Of a DNA stretch of 64,000 nucleotides, positions 9,372 to 19,444 are shown one piece after another. Below the pieces are notes generated by a model. That model saw only the letters and a list, made by a program, of their open reading frames with translations, was not told the DNA's origin and did not search any database. This DNA comes from Actinobacteria bacterium UBA959 (lineage in GTDB: Bacteria > Actinomycetota > Actinomycetes > S36-B12 > UBA5976). The stretch lies in NCBI GenBank assembly GCA_002293025.1, contig DBCL01000002.1:62110-126109 (forward strand). Direction: 5' to 3'. A program made the position numbers and the translations under genes. The first letter of the stretch is position 1. Each line of letters begins with the position of its first letter.

Positions 9372-10964
9372 TCACAGGCCATCAGAGGGGGTGAATTCCC
9401 CCCATACTTTGCGCAAAGTTGCACATATTTCGCCAACGGAGGCTCTGGCCCGGATGGCCTCTCGGAGTGGATACATCAGATTTTCAGACCCCCGAGCGGC
9501 CTGCTCAATCTGAGCTAGGAACTTATCAACTGCCACGTTATCCCGCTTGGCCTTGATTTCAACTAATCGAGCCACCTGTTCCTGCTCTAGAGCAAGGTCA
9601 ACATGCAGTGGACTGTAAGGCTCTTCTGTTTGGGACACAAACTCATTTACACCAACAATGATTCGTTTTTTAGCATCAATTTCGAGAGCAATGCGGTAAG
9701 CAGATTCTTCGATAGCTCCTTTTTGGAAACCCTGCTCAACACCAATTACTGCCCCACCAATCTCTTCCACCGACTTCATAATTTCAAGAATCTGCTTTTC
9801 TATTTCATCTGTCATGGATTCGATTAGATAAGAACCACCGAGAGGATCAACGCTCTTCGTTATATCCGTTTCATGAGCCAAAACTTGTTGAGTACGAAGC
9901 GCTAATCTCGCTGCTTTCTCAGTTGGCAAACCAATGGCTTCATCAAATGAATTTGTATGAAGCGATTGTGTTCCACCCAATACCGCAGCCATGGCTTGGA
10001 TTGCCACTCTTACTAAGTTCAACTCTGGCTGTTGAGCAGTTAGCTGAACGCCTGCGGTTTGGGTATGGAACTTCAAAGAAAGAGACTTTGGGTCTTTCGC
10101 TCCAAATTGATCCGACATAACTTTGTACCAAACTCTTCGGGCAGCCCGGAATTTGGCAACTTCTTCTAGAAATGATGTCCGAACAACAAAGAAGAAAGAA
10201 AGTCTTGGGGCAAAGTCATCTACCGCTAAACCTGCTGCTAAAGCAGCTTTCACATAAGCAATACCGTTAGTTAAGGTGAAAGCAATCTCTTGAGCTGGAG
10301 TGGCTCCTGCTTCAGCCATGTGATAGCCCGAAATTGAAATCGTATTCCAATTAGGAATCTCTTTTGAACAATAGGCGAAAATGTCTGTAGTTAAACGCAA
10401 CGATGGCGCTGGTGGGAATATGTAGGTTCCACGAGCAATATACTCTTTGAGTACATCATTTTGAATCGTTCCATTTAGTTTTTTAGCGGGAATTCCTTGT
10501 TCTTCAGCTACTAGCTGATACATCAGTAACAAAATTGAAGCTGGCGAATTAATTGTCATTGAAGTTGAGACTTTATCTAACTCAATACCATCAAACAGAG
10601 TTCGCATGTCTTCAATCGTGTCGATTGCTACTCCCACCCGACCAACTTCACCATGCGCTAGAGGATGGTCCGAGTCGTAACCCATTTGTGTTGGCAAATC
10701 AAAAGCCACTGAAAGTCCCGTAGTTCCATTTTGGATTAACTGCTTGTAGCGCTGATTGGACTCAGCAGCAGTGCCAAATCCGGCATACTGACGCATTGTC
10801 CAGGTTCTACCTAAATACATATTCGGATAAATACCGCGAGTAAATGGCGGTTGCCCTGCTTCACCAAGCGCTTGGCTTGAATCCCAATTTTCTAAGTCTG
10901 CTTCAGTGTAGATCGGCTTGATTTCGAAGCCGGATTCAGATTTTTGATTACGCTCTGTGCTCAT
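9372..10964 (-). CDS. Methylmalonyl-CoA mutase large (catalytic) subunit, without B12 domain
   Basis: TIM-barrel subunit of a B12-dependent acyl-CoA mutase, normally interconverting methylmalonyl-CoA and succinyl-CoA. The 530-residue protein ends after the barrel, so the cobalamin-binding domain must be a separate chain; a matching one is encoded at 25685-26083. RQYAGFGTA and FAPRLSFF retain the Tyr and Arg that distinguish methylmalonyl- from isobutyryl-CoA mutase in well-studied enzymes. TYIFPPAPS and [14 protein letters not shown] are conserved family blocks. The segment [20 protein letters not shown] is of the split-subunit type known from archaea and some bacteria. It lies upstream of sdhB on the same strand. 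Confidence 0.85.
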   Translation of the reverse strand: MSTERNQKSESGFEIKPIYTEADLENWDSSQALGEAGQPPFTRGIYPNMYLGRTWTMRQYAGFGTAAESNQRYKQLIQNGTTGLSVAFDLPTQMGYDSDHPLAHGEVGRVGVAIDTIEDMRTLFDGIELDKVSTSMTINSPASILLLMYQLVAEEQGIPAKKLNGTIQNDVLKEYIARGTYIFPPAPSLRLTTDIFAYCSKEIPNWNTISISGYHMAEAGATPAQEIAFTLTNGIAYVKAALAAGLAVDDFAPRLSFFFVVRTSFLEEVAKFRAARRVWYKVMSDQFGAKDPKSLSLKFHTQTAGVQLTAQQPELNLVRVAIQAMAAVLGGTQSLHTNSFDEAIGLPTEKAARLALRTQQVLAHETDITKSVDPLGGSYLIESMTDEIEKQILEIMKSVEEIGGAVIGVEQGFQKGAIEESAYRIALEIDAKKRIIVGVNEFVSQTEEPYSPLHVDLALEQEQVARLVEIKAKRDNVAVDKFLAQIEQAARGSENLMYPLREAIRARASVGEICATLRKVWGEFTPSDGL

Positions 10965-10995
10965 AAGTGAATCGTAACCCCTACCGATTTAACGG

Positions 10996-11748
10996 TTAAG
11001 AGCTGCGACGTCGAATGGTGCTTCCCAGCCAACGGACTGGGTCATACTTAACATCTACCACTCGTTCCTTCATTGGAATAAGAGCGTTGTCTGTAATCTT
11101 GATATGTTCTGGACATACTTCGGTACAGCACTTTGTGATGTTGCAATATCCCAAACCATGGTCTTCCTGGGCTTGGTGTTTGCGATCTATCACATCTAAT
11201 GGATGCATATCTAATTCAGCAATACGCATCAAGAATCTTGGGCCGGAGAAAACTTCCTTATTTTCCTCATGGTCTCTAACTACATGGCATGTATCTTGAC
11301 ATAGAAAACATTCAATGCACTTGCGAAATTCTTGACTTCGGCTGACATCAACTTGCTGCATACGATATTCGCCTGGTTTTGCGTCTTTTGGACCTTCAAA
11401 AGCAGGGACCTGCAGTGCCTTTTGATAGTTAAAGGACACATCCGTAACTAGGTCACGAATTACTGGAAATGCTCGCATCGGGGTTACAGTAATTTCAGCC
11501 TCAGGATCAAATGTGTTCATCCTGGTCATGCACATCAATCTTGGCTTGCCGTTAATTTCAGCACTGCAAGATCCACATTTACCCGCTTTACAATTCCAAC
11601 GAACTGCTAAATCTGGTGAATCCGTTGCTTGAATTCTATGAATTACATCCAGAACTACTTCACCCTCATTAACATCCACTTCATAATCACGTAATGCACC
11701 GTTTGCTGCGTTGCCTCGCCAGATCTTGAATTTTCCGCGATATCCCAT
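10996..11748 (-). CDS. sdhB: Succinate dehydrogenase iron-sulfur subunit
   Basis: Electron-transfer subunit of complex II. The 250-residue protein has an N-terminal plant-type 2Fe-2S domain (CKAGKCGSC followed later by LMC) and a C-terminal domain with CIECFLCQDTC and CNITKCCTEVCP for the 4Fe-4S and 3Fe-4S centres. The start overlaps the sdhA stop by one base. Sequence and length resemble the Sdh1 type of actinobacteria (compare Rv0247c, from memory). Confidence 0.93.
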   Translation of the reverse strand: MGYRGKFKIWRGNAANGALRDYEVDVNEGEVVLDVIHRIQATDSPDLAVRWNCKAGKCGSCSAEINGKPRLMCMTRMNTFDPEAEITVTPMRAFPVIRDLVTDVSFNYQKALQVPAFEGPKDAKPGEYRMQQVDVSRSQEFRKCIECFLCQDTCHVVRDHEENKEVFSGPRFLMRIAELDMHPLDVIDRKHQAQEDHGLGYCNITKCCTEVCPEHIKITDNALIPMKERVVDVKYDPVRWLGSTIRRRSS

Positions 11749-13643
11749 CAGGCAACTTCTTTCGGTAGTTGGGCATATTCTTCAGCAGTAAAGTATTTTT
11801 TCAACTCTGACGCTTCAAAAAGTCCGGCTAGTTCTGGGGGCATTTGTGAGATTGGCTCAGTTGCTACTTCAATCGACCCATTCTTTAGCCGGCAGACAAC
11901 ATTTCGATTTCGCCAGTTTGGATCCATTCCAGTGAAATCGTCTCTGGTGTGTCCCCCGCGCGACTCTTCCCGTGTATTTCCAGACTTTGCAATTGCTTCT
12001 GATACTAAAAGCATGTTCTCTAGATCCAAAGCTAAATGCCAACCAGGGTTATATTCCTTGCCACCTGGAACTGAAACTTGATCAATCCGAGCTTTAAGTT
12101 CCTTTAGGCGAGCTAAAGCTTGATCCATCTCTGTGCCAGTGCGAATAATTCCTACTAAATCGTTCATAACTTGCTGTAAATCTTGATGCACAGAGTAAGG
12201 ATTTTCACTACCTTTGTTTTCTAATGGTGCACACGCATGATTTTTCGCTTTGTCAATCGCTTGATCACTGCATTTTGGAGTATTGCTCATTTTGGATACA
12301 TATCCAACAGCGCCCGCTCCAGCGCGCTTACCAAAAACTAGAAGATCTGAAAGAGAGTTGCCACCTAGGCGGTTTGCACCATGCATACCGCCAGCAACTT
12401 CTCCAGCTGCAAACAAGCCAGCCACTCCAATTGCGGCTGCTGTGTCGGACTCAACTTGAATGCCACCCATTACATAATGACATGTTGGCCCAACTTCCAT
12501 TGGCGCTTGTGTAATATCGACGTCAGCTAGCTCTTTAAATTGGTGATACATCGCAGGTAGTCGTCTTTTGATAACTTCACTGGATAGGCGCTTAGAAACA
12601 TCTAAATAAACGCCACCATTTTCAGAACCGCGTCCTGACTTAACTTCAGTATTGATTGCGCGAGCCACTTCATCTCGCGGCAAAAGTTCTGGAGGGCGGC
12701 GATTGTTATCTGGATCCTCGTACCAACGATCTGCTTCAGCCTCGGTGTCAGCGTACTTATCTTTGAATACTTCAGGGATGTAATCAAACATGAACCGCTT
12801 ACCTTCAGAATTGGTGAGTACTCCACCTTCACCACGTACTGACTCGGTAACCAAAATTCCTTTAACACTCGGTGGCCACACCATTCCAGTTGGATGGAAT
12901 TGAACAAACTCCATGTCAACTAGTTGGCCGCCAGCTTTAAGGGCTAGGCCAACGCCATCTCCGGTGCCTTCCCAAGAGTTGCTCGTAACCTTGAATGATT
13001 TGCCCAATCCGCCGGTAGCAATAATTACAGCCTTGGCTTCAAAGACTACAAAATTACCGTTCTCTCGCCAATACCCAAATGCTCCACTAACTTGACCAGT
13101 AGTTTCATCTTTCAGAATTTCAGTAATTGTGCATTCTTGAAATACCTTTAACTTAGCTTCGTATTCGCCAAATTCAGTTTTGTCTTTTTGTTGCAATTGA
13201 ACAATCTTTTGCTGCAGTGTTCTAATCAATTCCAAGCCAGTGCGGTCACCAACATGTGCCAGTCTTGGGTATTCGTGTCCACCAAAGTTTCTTTGGCTAA
13301 TACGACCATCTTTGGTTCGATCAAATAGCGCACCCCAGGTTTCTAGTTCCCAGACCCGATCTGGTGACTCTTGGGCGTGCAGTTGAGCCATCCGCCAGTT
13401 GTTATGAAATTTGCTTCCACGCATAGTGTCCCGGAAATGAACTTGCCAATTGTCATTTCCGTTCACATTTCCCATAGATGCTGCAATTCCACCCTCAGCC
13501 ATAACTGTGTGAGCTTTGCCAAACATTGATTTGGAGATAATTGCAACAGACATACCGTTCTCGCGTGCTTCAATTGCAGCACGCAGACCAGCGCCACCCG
13601 CGCCTACGATCACAACATCAAAACTATGGCGTTCTAACGACAT
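11748..13643 (-). CDS. sdhA: Succinate dehydrogenase flavoprotein subunit
   Basis: Oxidises succinate to fumarate with covalently bound FAD. The 631-residue protein begins with the Rossmann motif VVIVGAGGAGLRAA. It has AHTVMAEGG with His45 at the covalent FAD position, QFHPTG and the capping domain, then the RxxxP-type active-site region and HGANRLGGNS near residue 410. It is flanked by sdhC upstream and sdhB downstream in the order C-A-B. Confidence 0.94.
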   Translation of the reverse strand: MSLERHSFDVVIVGAGGAGLRAAIEARENGMSVAIISKSMFGKAHTVMAEGGIAASMGNVNGNDNWQVHFRDTMRGSKFHNNWRMAQLHAQESPDRVWELETWGALFDRTKDGRISQRNFGGHEYPRLAHVGDRTGLELIRTLQQKIVQLQQKDKTEFGEYEAKLKVFQECTITEILKDETTGQVSGAFGYWRENGNFVVFEAKAVIIATGGLGKSFKVTSNSWEGTGDGVGLALKAGGQLVDMEFVQFHPTGMVWPPSVKGILVTESVRGEGGVLTNSEGKRFMFDYIPEVFKDKYADTEAEADRWYEDPDNNRRPPELLPRDEVARAINTEVKSGRGSENGGVYLDVSKRLSSEVIKRRLPAMYHQFKELADVDITQAPMEVGPTCHYVMGGIQVESDTAAAIGVAGLFAAGEVAGGMHGANRLGGNSLSDLLVFGKRAGAGAVGYVSKMSNTPKCSDQAIDKAKNHACAPLENKGSENPYSVHQDLQQVMNDLVGIIRTGTEMDQALARLKELKARIDQVSVPGGKEYNPGWHLALDLENMLLVSEAIAKSGNTREESRGGHTRDDFTGMDPNWRNRNVVCRLKNGSIEVATEPISQMPPELAGLFEASELKKYFTAEEYAQLPKEVA

Positions 13644-13658
13644 TTATTTAACCTCACC

Positions 13659-14450
13659 TTAGAAGAACTGAATGTTTTCGATTAGACCGGTTGAAACACT
13701 TCGAACATAAAAATCAGTAAATGCAACGCCTAATAGAGAAATCCATGCAAACTTTGGATGGTGTGGATTCAGATTTGAGACGAATGTCCAAGTTTTGTAT
13801 CTAATTGGATGCTTCGAAAAATGCTTGAGACGGCCTCCAAATGCATGCCGACAGCTATGGCAAGACAATGAGTAGAGCCAAAGCATGGTTGCGTTAAATA
13901 TGAGCACCAAAGTGCCCACGCTCATGTGACCCCATTCACCTTCAGAATTTCGAAAGGCCAAAATTGCATCAAAGGTGAGAATAAAGTTAAGCACAATTCC
14001 AGCATAGAAAAACCATCGATGTGAATTTTGCAAAATTAGTGGAGCTCTGGTTTCGCCAGTGTATTTAGAATGAGGTTCGGCAACTGCACATGCAGGAGGT
14101 GACATCCAAAATGATCTGTAATAACTCTTACGGTAGTAGTAACAAGTCATTCTAAAACCAAGCGGGAAAATCAAGATCAGAAGTGCTGGTGACAAAATCC
14201 ACCAGGAGCCAAATGGAGTTCCAAAATCCGATGAGCCGTCAACGCACGATGTGGCCAAACATGGGGAATAAAAGGGTGATAGCAAAGGTTTTGCATAGTA
14301 ATGTGCATTTTCAAACGCACGCCAGGTTGAATAAACCACAAAGGACAACAAAACAGTCATCGTGATTGCCGGCTGTAACCACCAACGATCAGTTCTTAAT
14401 GTGCGTTCAGAGATTTGAGCCCGGCCAGCAGACGAGACACCGTTTTTCAT
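13659..14450 (-). CDS. sdhC: Succinate dehydrogenase membrane anchor, Sdh1 type
   Basis: 263-residue membrane protein with about five hydrophobic helices (roughly 28-42, 83-100, 145-163, 177-197, 235-248). It does not look like the short SdhC/SdhD pair of E. coli but like the single long anchor of actinobacterial Sdh1 (compare Rv0249c). Cys121 and His127 in PPACAVAEPH, and Cys197, His198, Cys200 and His202 in LSCHSCRH, are candidates for the membrane-embedded Rieske-type 2Fe-2S cluster described for mycobacterial Sdh1. Start ATG at 14450. It is the first gene of sdhCAB and transfers electrons to quinone. Confidence 0.8.
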   Translation of the reverse strand: MKNGVSSAGRAQISERTLRTDRWWLQPAITMTVLLSFVVYSTWRAFENAHYYAKPLLSPFYSPCLATSCVDGSSDFGTPFGSWWILSPALLILIFPLGFRMTCYYYRKSYYRSFWMSPPACAVAEPHSKYTGETRAPLILQNSHRWFFYAGIVLNFILTFDAILAFRNSEGEWGHMSVGTLVLIFNATMLWLYSLSCHSCRHAFGGRLKHFSKHPIRYKTWTFVSNLNPHHPKFAWISLLGVAFTDFYVRSVSTGLIENIQFF

Positions 14451-14563
14451 TCATCACCTTTTGCTGTGTATTGGTGGCTAAGGGTAATGAGATATTGGGT
14501 GATTGGTAAATTGAAATATTGTTCAGCAGACCTACTGGCTTGTGATCTAACCCACATACTTGC

Positions 14564-15571
14564 CTAGTTACCCGGCCCTAATAGACCTAATCTCTGGTAA
14601 GTCATATTCAGAGTCTGCCTGGCAGTCACACCAGCCTTTGTTGCTCCTCGAGCAATTAGGGCAGTCAGCTCGCTGGGATCTTCTAATAACTGTGATGTTC
14701 GATCTCTGATCGGCTCGATACAGGCAACTAACTCGTCCGCGACCAGTTGCTTAAATGACCCATAACCCTGCCCGCTCACCGCTTCCGCAGTTTCCTCGAT
14801 TGGGCGCTTAGTAGCAGCGGCTAACAAGCCGATTAGGTTGCTGATTCCTGGTTTTTCTTCAAAGTCATATGACACCTCTCGTCCTGAATCTGTCACAGCA
14901 GACTTAATCTTCTTGGAAATAACACTTGCGGAATCCATCAAAAAGACAGCCCCGCTTGGTGAGGACTTACTCATTTTTGCAGTTGGATCTTGCAGATCAA
15001 GAACTCTGGAGTTACCAACAACTGTCATAGTTTGTGGAATAGTGAAAGTTTGTCCGTAAGTTGAATTAAATCTTTGAGCCAAATCTCTGGTCAACTCGAT
15101 ATGTTGCTTTTGATCATCTCCTACGGGTACTGCTGTTGGTTGGTAAAGTAAAATATCGGCAGCTTGCAAGACTGGATAAGTGAATAAACCCACAGTGGCT
15201 CGGTCAGCACCTTCTTTTTGTGACTTATCCTTAAATTGAGTCATACGCGCAGCTTCGCCATATCCAGCGATGCAAGACAGCACCCAAGCTAATTGAGAAT
15301 GCTCTGCCAGGTGACTTTGCACAAATACAACTGAACGATTCGGATCAATTCCTAACGCCAATAGTTGAGCAAAGGAGGCAAGTGTTCTTTGCTTAATCTG
15401 CTTAGGGTCGTGGTTGACTGTCAAGGCATGTAGATCGACTACACAGTAATAACATTCGTGGGTTTCTTGTAGATCCACCCATTGATTTAGTGCACCAAAC
15501 CAATTGCCAATATGAAAAGAATCCATGGTTGGCTGAATCCCAGATAAGACTCTTTTTGCCTGTTCAGCCAT
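14564..15571 (-). CDS. trpS: Tryptophanyl-tRNA synthetase
   Basis: Class I synthetase that charges tRNA-Trp. The 335-residue length is normal. SGIQPTMDSFHIGNWFGA near the N-terminus contains the HIGN signature (20-23), and AKMSKSSPSG holds the KMSKS loop. The C-terminal part ends in the usual helical anticodon-binding region. The stretch 14451-14563 before sdhC holds no gene or clear signal. Confidence 0.95.
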   Translation of the reverse strand: MAEQAKRVLSGIQPTMDSFHIGNWFGALNQWVDLQETHECYYCVVDLHALTVNHDPKQIKQRTLASFAQLLALGIDPNRSVVFVQSHLAEHSQLAWVLSCIAGYGEAARMTQFKDKSQKEGADRATVGLFTYPVLQAADILLYQPTAVPVGDDQKQHIELTRDLAQRFNSTYGQTFTIPQTMTVVGNSRVLDLQDPTAKMSKSSPSGAVFLMDSASVISKKIKSAVTDSGREVSYDFEEKPGISNLIGLLAAATKRPIEETAEAVSGQGYGSFKQLVADELVACIEPIRDRTSQLLEDPSELTALIARGATKAGVTARQTLNMTYQRLGLLGPGN

Positions 15572-15614
15572 GTTGCGAATACTCTCACACTAGGAGGCTA
15601 TTTCTGCGTCACGC

Positions 15615-16859
15615 CTAGTCTTCTTGTTCAGTGAGGGGTTCAATTACAACGTGAAACCTGGTAACTCTTCTAGCTTCTACCTTCGTAACCGTTAGCGTCG
15701 CTCTATCCCAACTGACCACATCAGAAACTTGAGGCAATCTGCCAATCTGTGCAACTGCCCATCCAGCAACAGTTTCATATGGGCCATCCGGTAAGGAAAC
15801 AGAAGTCATTTCAGCAAAGTCTTCGAGATTTAGTAAGCCGTCGATGTCAAATTCACCAGAACCAGAGACTGTGGAAGGTTTAACTAACTCATCATATTCA
15901 TCATGAATGTCACCAATAACTTCTTCAACCAAATCTTCTAGAGCGACAATGCCGTCAGTGCCGCCGTATTCATCAACAACAATTGAAATATGTTGTCCTG
16001 CTTTGCGCATTTCATGCATAGCGTTTAAAACAGATTTAGTTCCGGGAAACTTTAAAATATCTCGAGCAATATCGCCCACTCTAATAGAGCGTTCTCGCAT
16101 ATCGGGATTTAGCAGATCACGAACATGGACGAAACCAATAACATCGTCAAAGCTCTCACCTACTACTGGATATCTTGAGTGAGGTTTATCAATTACCCAT
16201 TGAGCCGCCTTAAAGATGGGCATGTCTGCTTCAAGAAACTCAACTTCTGTGCGTGGCAACATAACTTCACGTACTTCTTTGTCAGTTAAAGAGAACACAT
16301 CTGTTAGTAGCGCACGCTCTTCAGATGAAAGTGACTCTTGTGCTGTGATTAAGTCGCGTAGTTCAGATGCACCAATTCCAGCTCGTTTGGCATGTGGATC
16401 TACTCCGAATAATCTCACCACTAAATTGGTGGAAACCGAAAGCAGCATAATGAATGGTTTAGTTAATCGAGCAAGTAATTCAACTGGCACTGCCAGCACC
16501 TGAGCAAACCCAACAGTATGTTGTAAGGCCAAACGTTTCGGTGCCAACTCTCCTAGCACCAAAGAAATGTAGGAGATGACCAGAGTTACCAAAATAAAGG
16601 CAACTGTTTCTGATGCTGATTCAGATAAACCAAGATTTTCAATTTCGGGTGCTAGATCTGGAGCGATGCTGGTTGCTCCAAAGCCTGCAGATACGAAGCC
16701 TGCCAAAGTGACACCAACTTGCACCGCAGCTAAGAATCTATTTGGACTTGAAACAAGTTTAGATACAAGACGACCGCGCCTGCCGGTCAGTTGTTGTATT
16801 TGACTCTCGCGCAATGAGACCAAGGCAATCTCTGCTGCGGCAAAAACACTGCCGAGCAA
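15615..16859 (-). CDS. CNNM/HlyC-CorC family membrane protein with CBS pair
   Basis: N-terminal DUF21 membrane domain (AAAEIALVSLRESQI, then helices to about residue 130), two CBS domains (about 195-310, with MLPRTEVEFLEADMP and HISIVVDEYGGTDGIVALED) and a C-terminal transporter-associated domain. Such proteins are linked to magnesium/cobalt efflux or membrane homeostasis. The first usual start codon is TTG at 16859, but this cuts off most of the first helix. The frame stays open upstream to a stop at 16916-16914, and those codons spell a hydrophobic helix. An ATT at 16913-16911, 6 nt after GGAAAGG, would restore the expected N-terminus, so the true gene is probably 15615-16913. Confidence 0.85.
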   Translation of the reverse strand: MLGSVFAAAEIALVSLRESQIQQLTGRRGRLVSKLVSSPNRFLAAVQVGVTLAGFVSAGFGATSIAPDLAPEIENLGLSESASETVAFILVTLVISYISLVLGELAPKRLALQHTVGFAQVLAVPVELLARLTKPFIMLLSVSTNLVVRLFGVDPHAKRAGIGASELRDLITAQESLSSEERALLTDVFSLTDKEVREVMLPRTEVEFLEADMPIFKAAQWVIDKPHSRYPVVGESFDDVIGFVHVRDLLNPDMRERSIRVGDIARDILKFPGTKSVLNAMHEMRKAGQHISIVVDEYGGTDGIVALEDLVEEVIGDIHDEYDELVKPSTVSGSGEFDIDGLLNLEDFAEMTSVSLPDGPYETVAGWAVAQIGRLPQVSDVVSWDRATLTVTKVEARRVTRFHVVIEPLTEQED

Positions 16860-16908
16860 GATGAAGAAGAGAACGACTAATAAATCTGTCGCTACCGAAT
16901 TCAGGATG

Positions 16909-18123
16909 CTAATTCATAGCCTTTCCAAGGTTATGGTCAATCGCTGCCAAGAAATCTTGGGTGGTTAAGTATGGCTGTTCTGGCCCAATTAACACACTTA
17001 GATCCTTGGTCATTTTACCTTGTTCAACTGTCTCAACGCAGACTTTTTCCAACGTTTGCGCAAATTCGGTGACCGCTGGGGTTCCATCCATCTTTCCGCG
17101 GTGAGCCAGTCCTTGAGTCCACGCGAAAATAGATGCAATCGGGTTAGTCGAGGTCGGCTTTCCTTCCTGATGCATCCGATAGTGACGCGTAACGGTTCCA
17201 TGTGCAGCTTCCGCTTCAACAGTTTTACCATCTGGAGTCATCAACACGCTGGTCATTAAACCTAGGGAGCCAAATCCTTGAGCAACCGTGTCAGATTGAA
17301 CATCACCGTCATAATTCTTACAAGCCCAGACATATCCCCCCTCCCACTTAAGCGCGGAAGCAACCATGTCATCAATTAGACGATGTTCATAAGTGATGCC
17401 AGCCTTGCCAAACTCAGATTTAAACTCAGATTCATAAACTTCTGTAAATATATCTTTAAATCTTCCATCATATGCTTTAAGAATTGTGTTCTTGGTAGAC
17501 AAATAAACTGGATAGTTTCTATTTAAACCATATCTAAGTGATGCCCGAGCAAAATCTCTTATGGATTCATCCAGGTTGTACATGGCCATTGCCACTCCAC
17601 CTGATGGAAAATCGTAAACATTCAATTCCATGGGAGCAGAGCCATCTTCTGGTTTGAAAGTGAGCGTCAAGCTTCCCTTACCTGGGATAACTACATCTGT
17701 TGCTCGATATTGATCACCAAATGCATGACGGCCAACCACGATCGGTTTTGTCCAGCCTGGCACTAGTCGAGGGATATTGCTAATGATGATTGGCTCACGG
17801 AAAATAACACCACCCAGAATATTCCTGATAGTTCCATTTGGAGACTTCCACATTTTCTTTAGACCAAATTCTGCAACCCGAGCCTCATCCGGTGTGATAG
17901 TTGCGCACTTAACCCCTACCCCATGCTTCAAGATTGCGTGAGCTGAATCAATGGTAACTTGATCGCTTGTTGCATCTCTATTTTCAATACTTAGATCGTA
18001 ATAATGCAAATCCACGTCTAGGTAAGGCAGAATTAACTGATCCTTGATGAATTGCCAGATAATTCGGGTCATCTCATCACCATCAAGTTCAACAACTGGA
18101 TTGGTAACTTTAATCTTGGTCAT
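16909..18123 (-). CDS. icd: NADP-dependent isocitrate dehydrogenase, homodimeric eukaryote-like type
   Basis: Oxidative decarboxylation of isocitrate to 2-oxoglutarate. The 404-residue length and motifs ([14 protein letters not shown] at the start, [29 protein letters not shown], and [10 protein letters not shown] near residue 310) identify the short dimeric class found in eukaryotes and many actinobacteria, not the E. coli type. It lies 27 nt downstream of mdh and its stop codon overlaps the probable start of the CNNM-family gene. Confidence 0.94.
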   Translation of the reverse strand: MTKIKVTNPVVELDGDEMTRIIWQFIKDQLILPYLDVDLHYYDLSIENRDATSDQVTIDSAHAILKHGVGVKCATITPDEARVAEFGLKKMWKSPNGTIRNILGGVIFREPIIISNIPRLVPGWTKPIVVGRHAFGDQYRATDVVIPGKGSLTLTFKPEDGSAPMELNVYDFPSGGVAMAMYNLDESIRDFARASLRYGLNRNYPVYLSTKNTILKAYDGRFKDIFTEVYESEFKSEFGKAGITYEHRLIDDMVASALKWEGGYVWACKNYDGDVQSDTVAQGFGSLGLMTSVLMTPDGKTVEAEAAHGTVTRHYRMHQEGKPTSTNPIASIFAWTQGLAHRGKMDGTPAVTEFAQTLEKVCVETVEQGKMTKDLSVLIGPEQPYLTTQDFLAAIDHNLGKAMN

Positions 18124-18150
18124 CTAAATCTCCTGGTTACTTTTTTTAAA

Positions 18151-19107
18151 TTAAAGACTTTTGACGTCAGCTTGCTTCGTGCGAACGGCTTCGGCTGCAG
18201 CTAGAAGTTCTGATTTTTCAAAATCAGTAAGTTGTGTTTCAACTACTTCCTTAATTCCATTTTTGCCAACCTTGGCTTCAACGCCAAGATAAACACCGCT
18301 AATTCCGTATTCACCATCTACCCAAGCACAAACTGGCATAACTGCTCCAGAATCTTCCATCACAGCTTTTGCCATTCTGGCTGCTGCAGAGGATGGTGCG
18401 TAATAAGCTGAACCAGTTTTTAGTAATCCCACAATCTCAGCTCCACCGTTGCGAGTTCTGGTTACTAGCTCTTCGATTTTAGCTGCTGGAAGTAAATCTG
18501 CGAGTGGCTTGCCATCAACCGTGCACCTCGATGGAACAGGGACCATGGTGTCTCCATGCGACCCTAGAGTCAAAGTTTGAACACTTGCTACTGGAACTTT
18601 CAATTCTTCTGCAACAAAGTTAGTGAATCGAGCAGTATCTAACATTCCAGCTTGCCCCATAACTTTGTGCTTAGGAAAACCTGTTGCTAGCGCAGTTAGT
18701 GCCGTCATCTCATCTAATGGATTAGAAACCACAATAACAACAGCGTTCGGTGCATGTTTTGCGATGTTTTCAGCTACACCTCTAACAATTTTGGCGTTAA
18801 CCTCTATTAAGTCCATTCGACTCATGCCAGGTTTGCGTGGCAACCCCGCAGTTATTACTACAACATCACTACCTGCGATAACTTCATATCCTGCGCCGTC
18901 AGCTGAGGTTGTCCCACCAACTACTCGGGTCTCAAAACCTTCAATGGAGCGAGACTGATTCATGTCTAGCGCTAGACCTTCAGCCTTACCTTCCAAAATG
19001 TCAGTTAGAACTACTTTTTCAAAAATGTTGTATTCAGCTAGTCGCAGAGCGGTGGTTGAACCATAAAAACCAGCACCAATAACTGCAACGACTCCAGAGC
19101 GAGCCAT
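18151..19107 (-). CDS. mdh: Malate dehydrogenase, LDH-like type
   Basis: NAD-dependent interconversion of malate and oxaloacetate. The 318-residue protein has the Rossmann glycine motif GAGFYGS (glycines kept, central residues unusual compared with GAGNVGA). GLPRKPGMSRMDL has the Arg that selects dicarboxylic acids, VSNPLDEMT follows, and the catalytic His lies in GSHGDTMVP. Start ATG at 19107 with GGAGG just upstream. Co-directional with icd, so the two TCA genes probably form one transcript. Confidence 0.93.
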   Translation of the reverse strand: MARSGVVAVIGAGFYGSTTALRLAEYNIFEKVVLTDILEGKAEGLALDMNQSRSIEGFETRVVGGTTSADGAGYEVIAGSDVVVITAGLPRKPGMSRMDLIEVNAKIVRGVAENIAKHAPNAVVIVVSNPLDEMTALTALATGFPKHKVMGQAGMLDTARFTNFVAEELKVPVASVQTLTLGSHGDTMVPVPSRCTVDGKPLADLLPAAKIEELVTRTRNGGAEIVGLLKTGSAYYAPSSAAARMAKAVMEDSGAVMPVCAWVDGEYGISGVYLGVEAKVGKNGIKEVVETQLTDFEKSELLAAAEAVRTKQADVKSL

Positions 19108-19150
19108 TTATTCCTCCGTTGATTTATCTCGATGTCAAGATAGTTCACCA

Positions 19151-19178
19151 ATCATACCTGAATCATGAACTGGTGTAA
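19151..19178 (-). promoter_or_regulatory. Possible promoter of mdh-icd
   Basis: On the minus strand TTACAC (19178-19173) is followed after 16 nt by TATGAT (19156-19151), about 44 nt before the mdh start. The -10 box is good and the -35 box is weak. The adjacent GTTCACCA / TGAACTGGTG bases form an imperfect inverted repeat around the -10 box. Confidence 0.3.
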
Positions 19179-19183
19179 GGCGG

Positions 19184-19444
19184 TTAGATAGTTGGCACAA
19201 CTACAGCCAAGATTCCTAACGCTAAAGCGATAAAGAGATAAATACTGAGGTCAAAATTCTTTGTTCGAATCCCAAGCAACTTATCCCGAGCTCCCAGCCC
19301 CCTAAACAGCGCTAAGGTCCCTGATGCTCCTGCTAAAACGATTGCTCCTAATCGAAAATCACCAAAATAAATAATGGTCACCCCAGTTAATGCAATCATT
19401 ACGATTAGTAACCAGATGCGATGAATCGAAATCCACGATTTCAT
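19184..19444 (-). CDS. DUF3017-family small membrane protein
   Basis: 86 residues with three hydrophobic segments (about 9-26, 30-46 and 66-85) separated by [17 protein letters not shown]. Proteins of this family are found next to folD in many actinobacteria; here the start overlaps the folD stop by 4 nt. No biochemical role is known to me. Confidence 0.75.
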   Translation of the reverse strand: MKSWISIHRIWLLIVMIALTGVTIIYFGDFRLGAIVLAGASGTLALFRGLGARDKLLGIRTKNFDLSIYLFIALALGILAVVVPTI

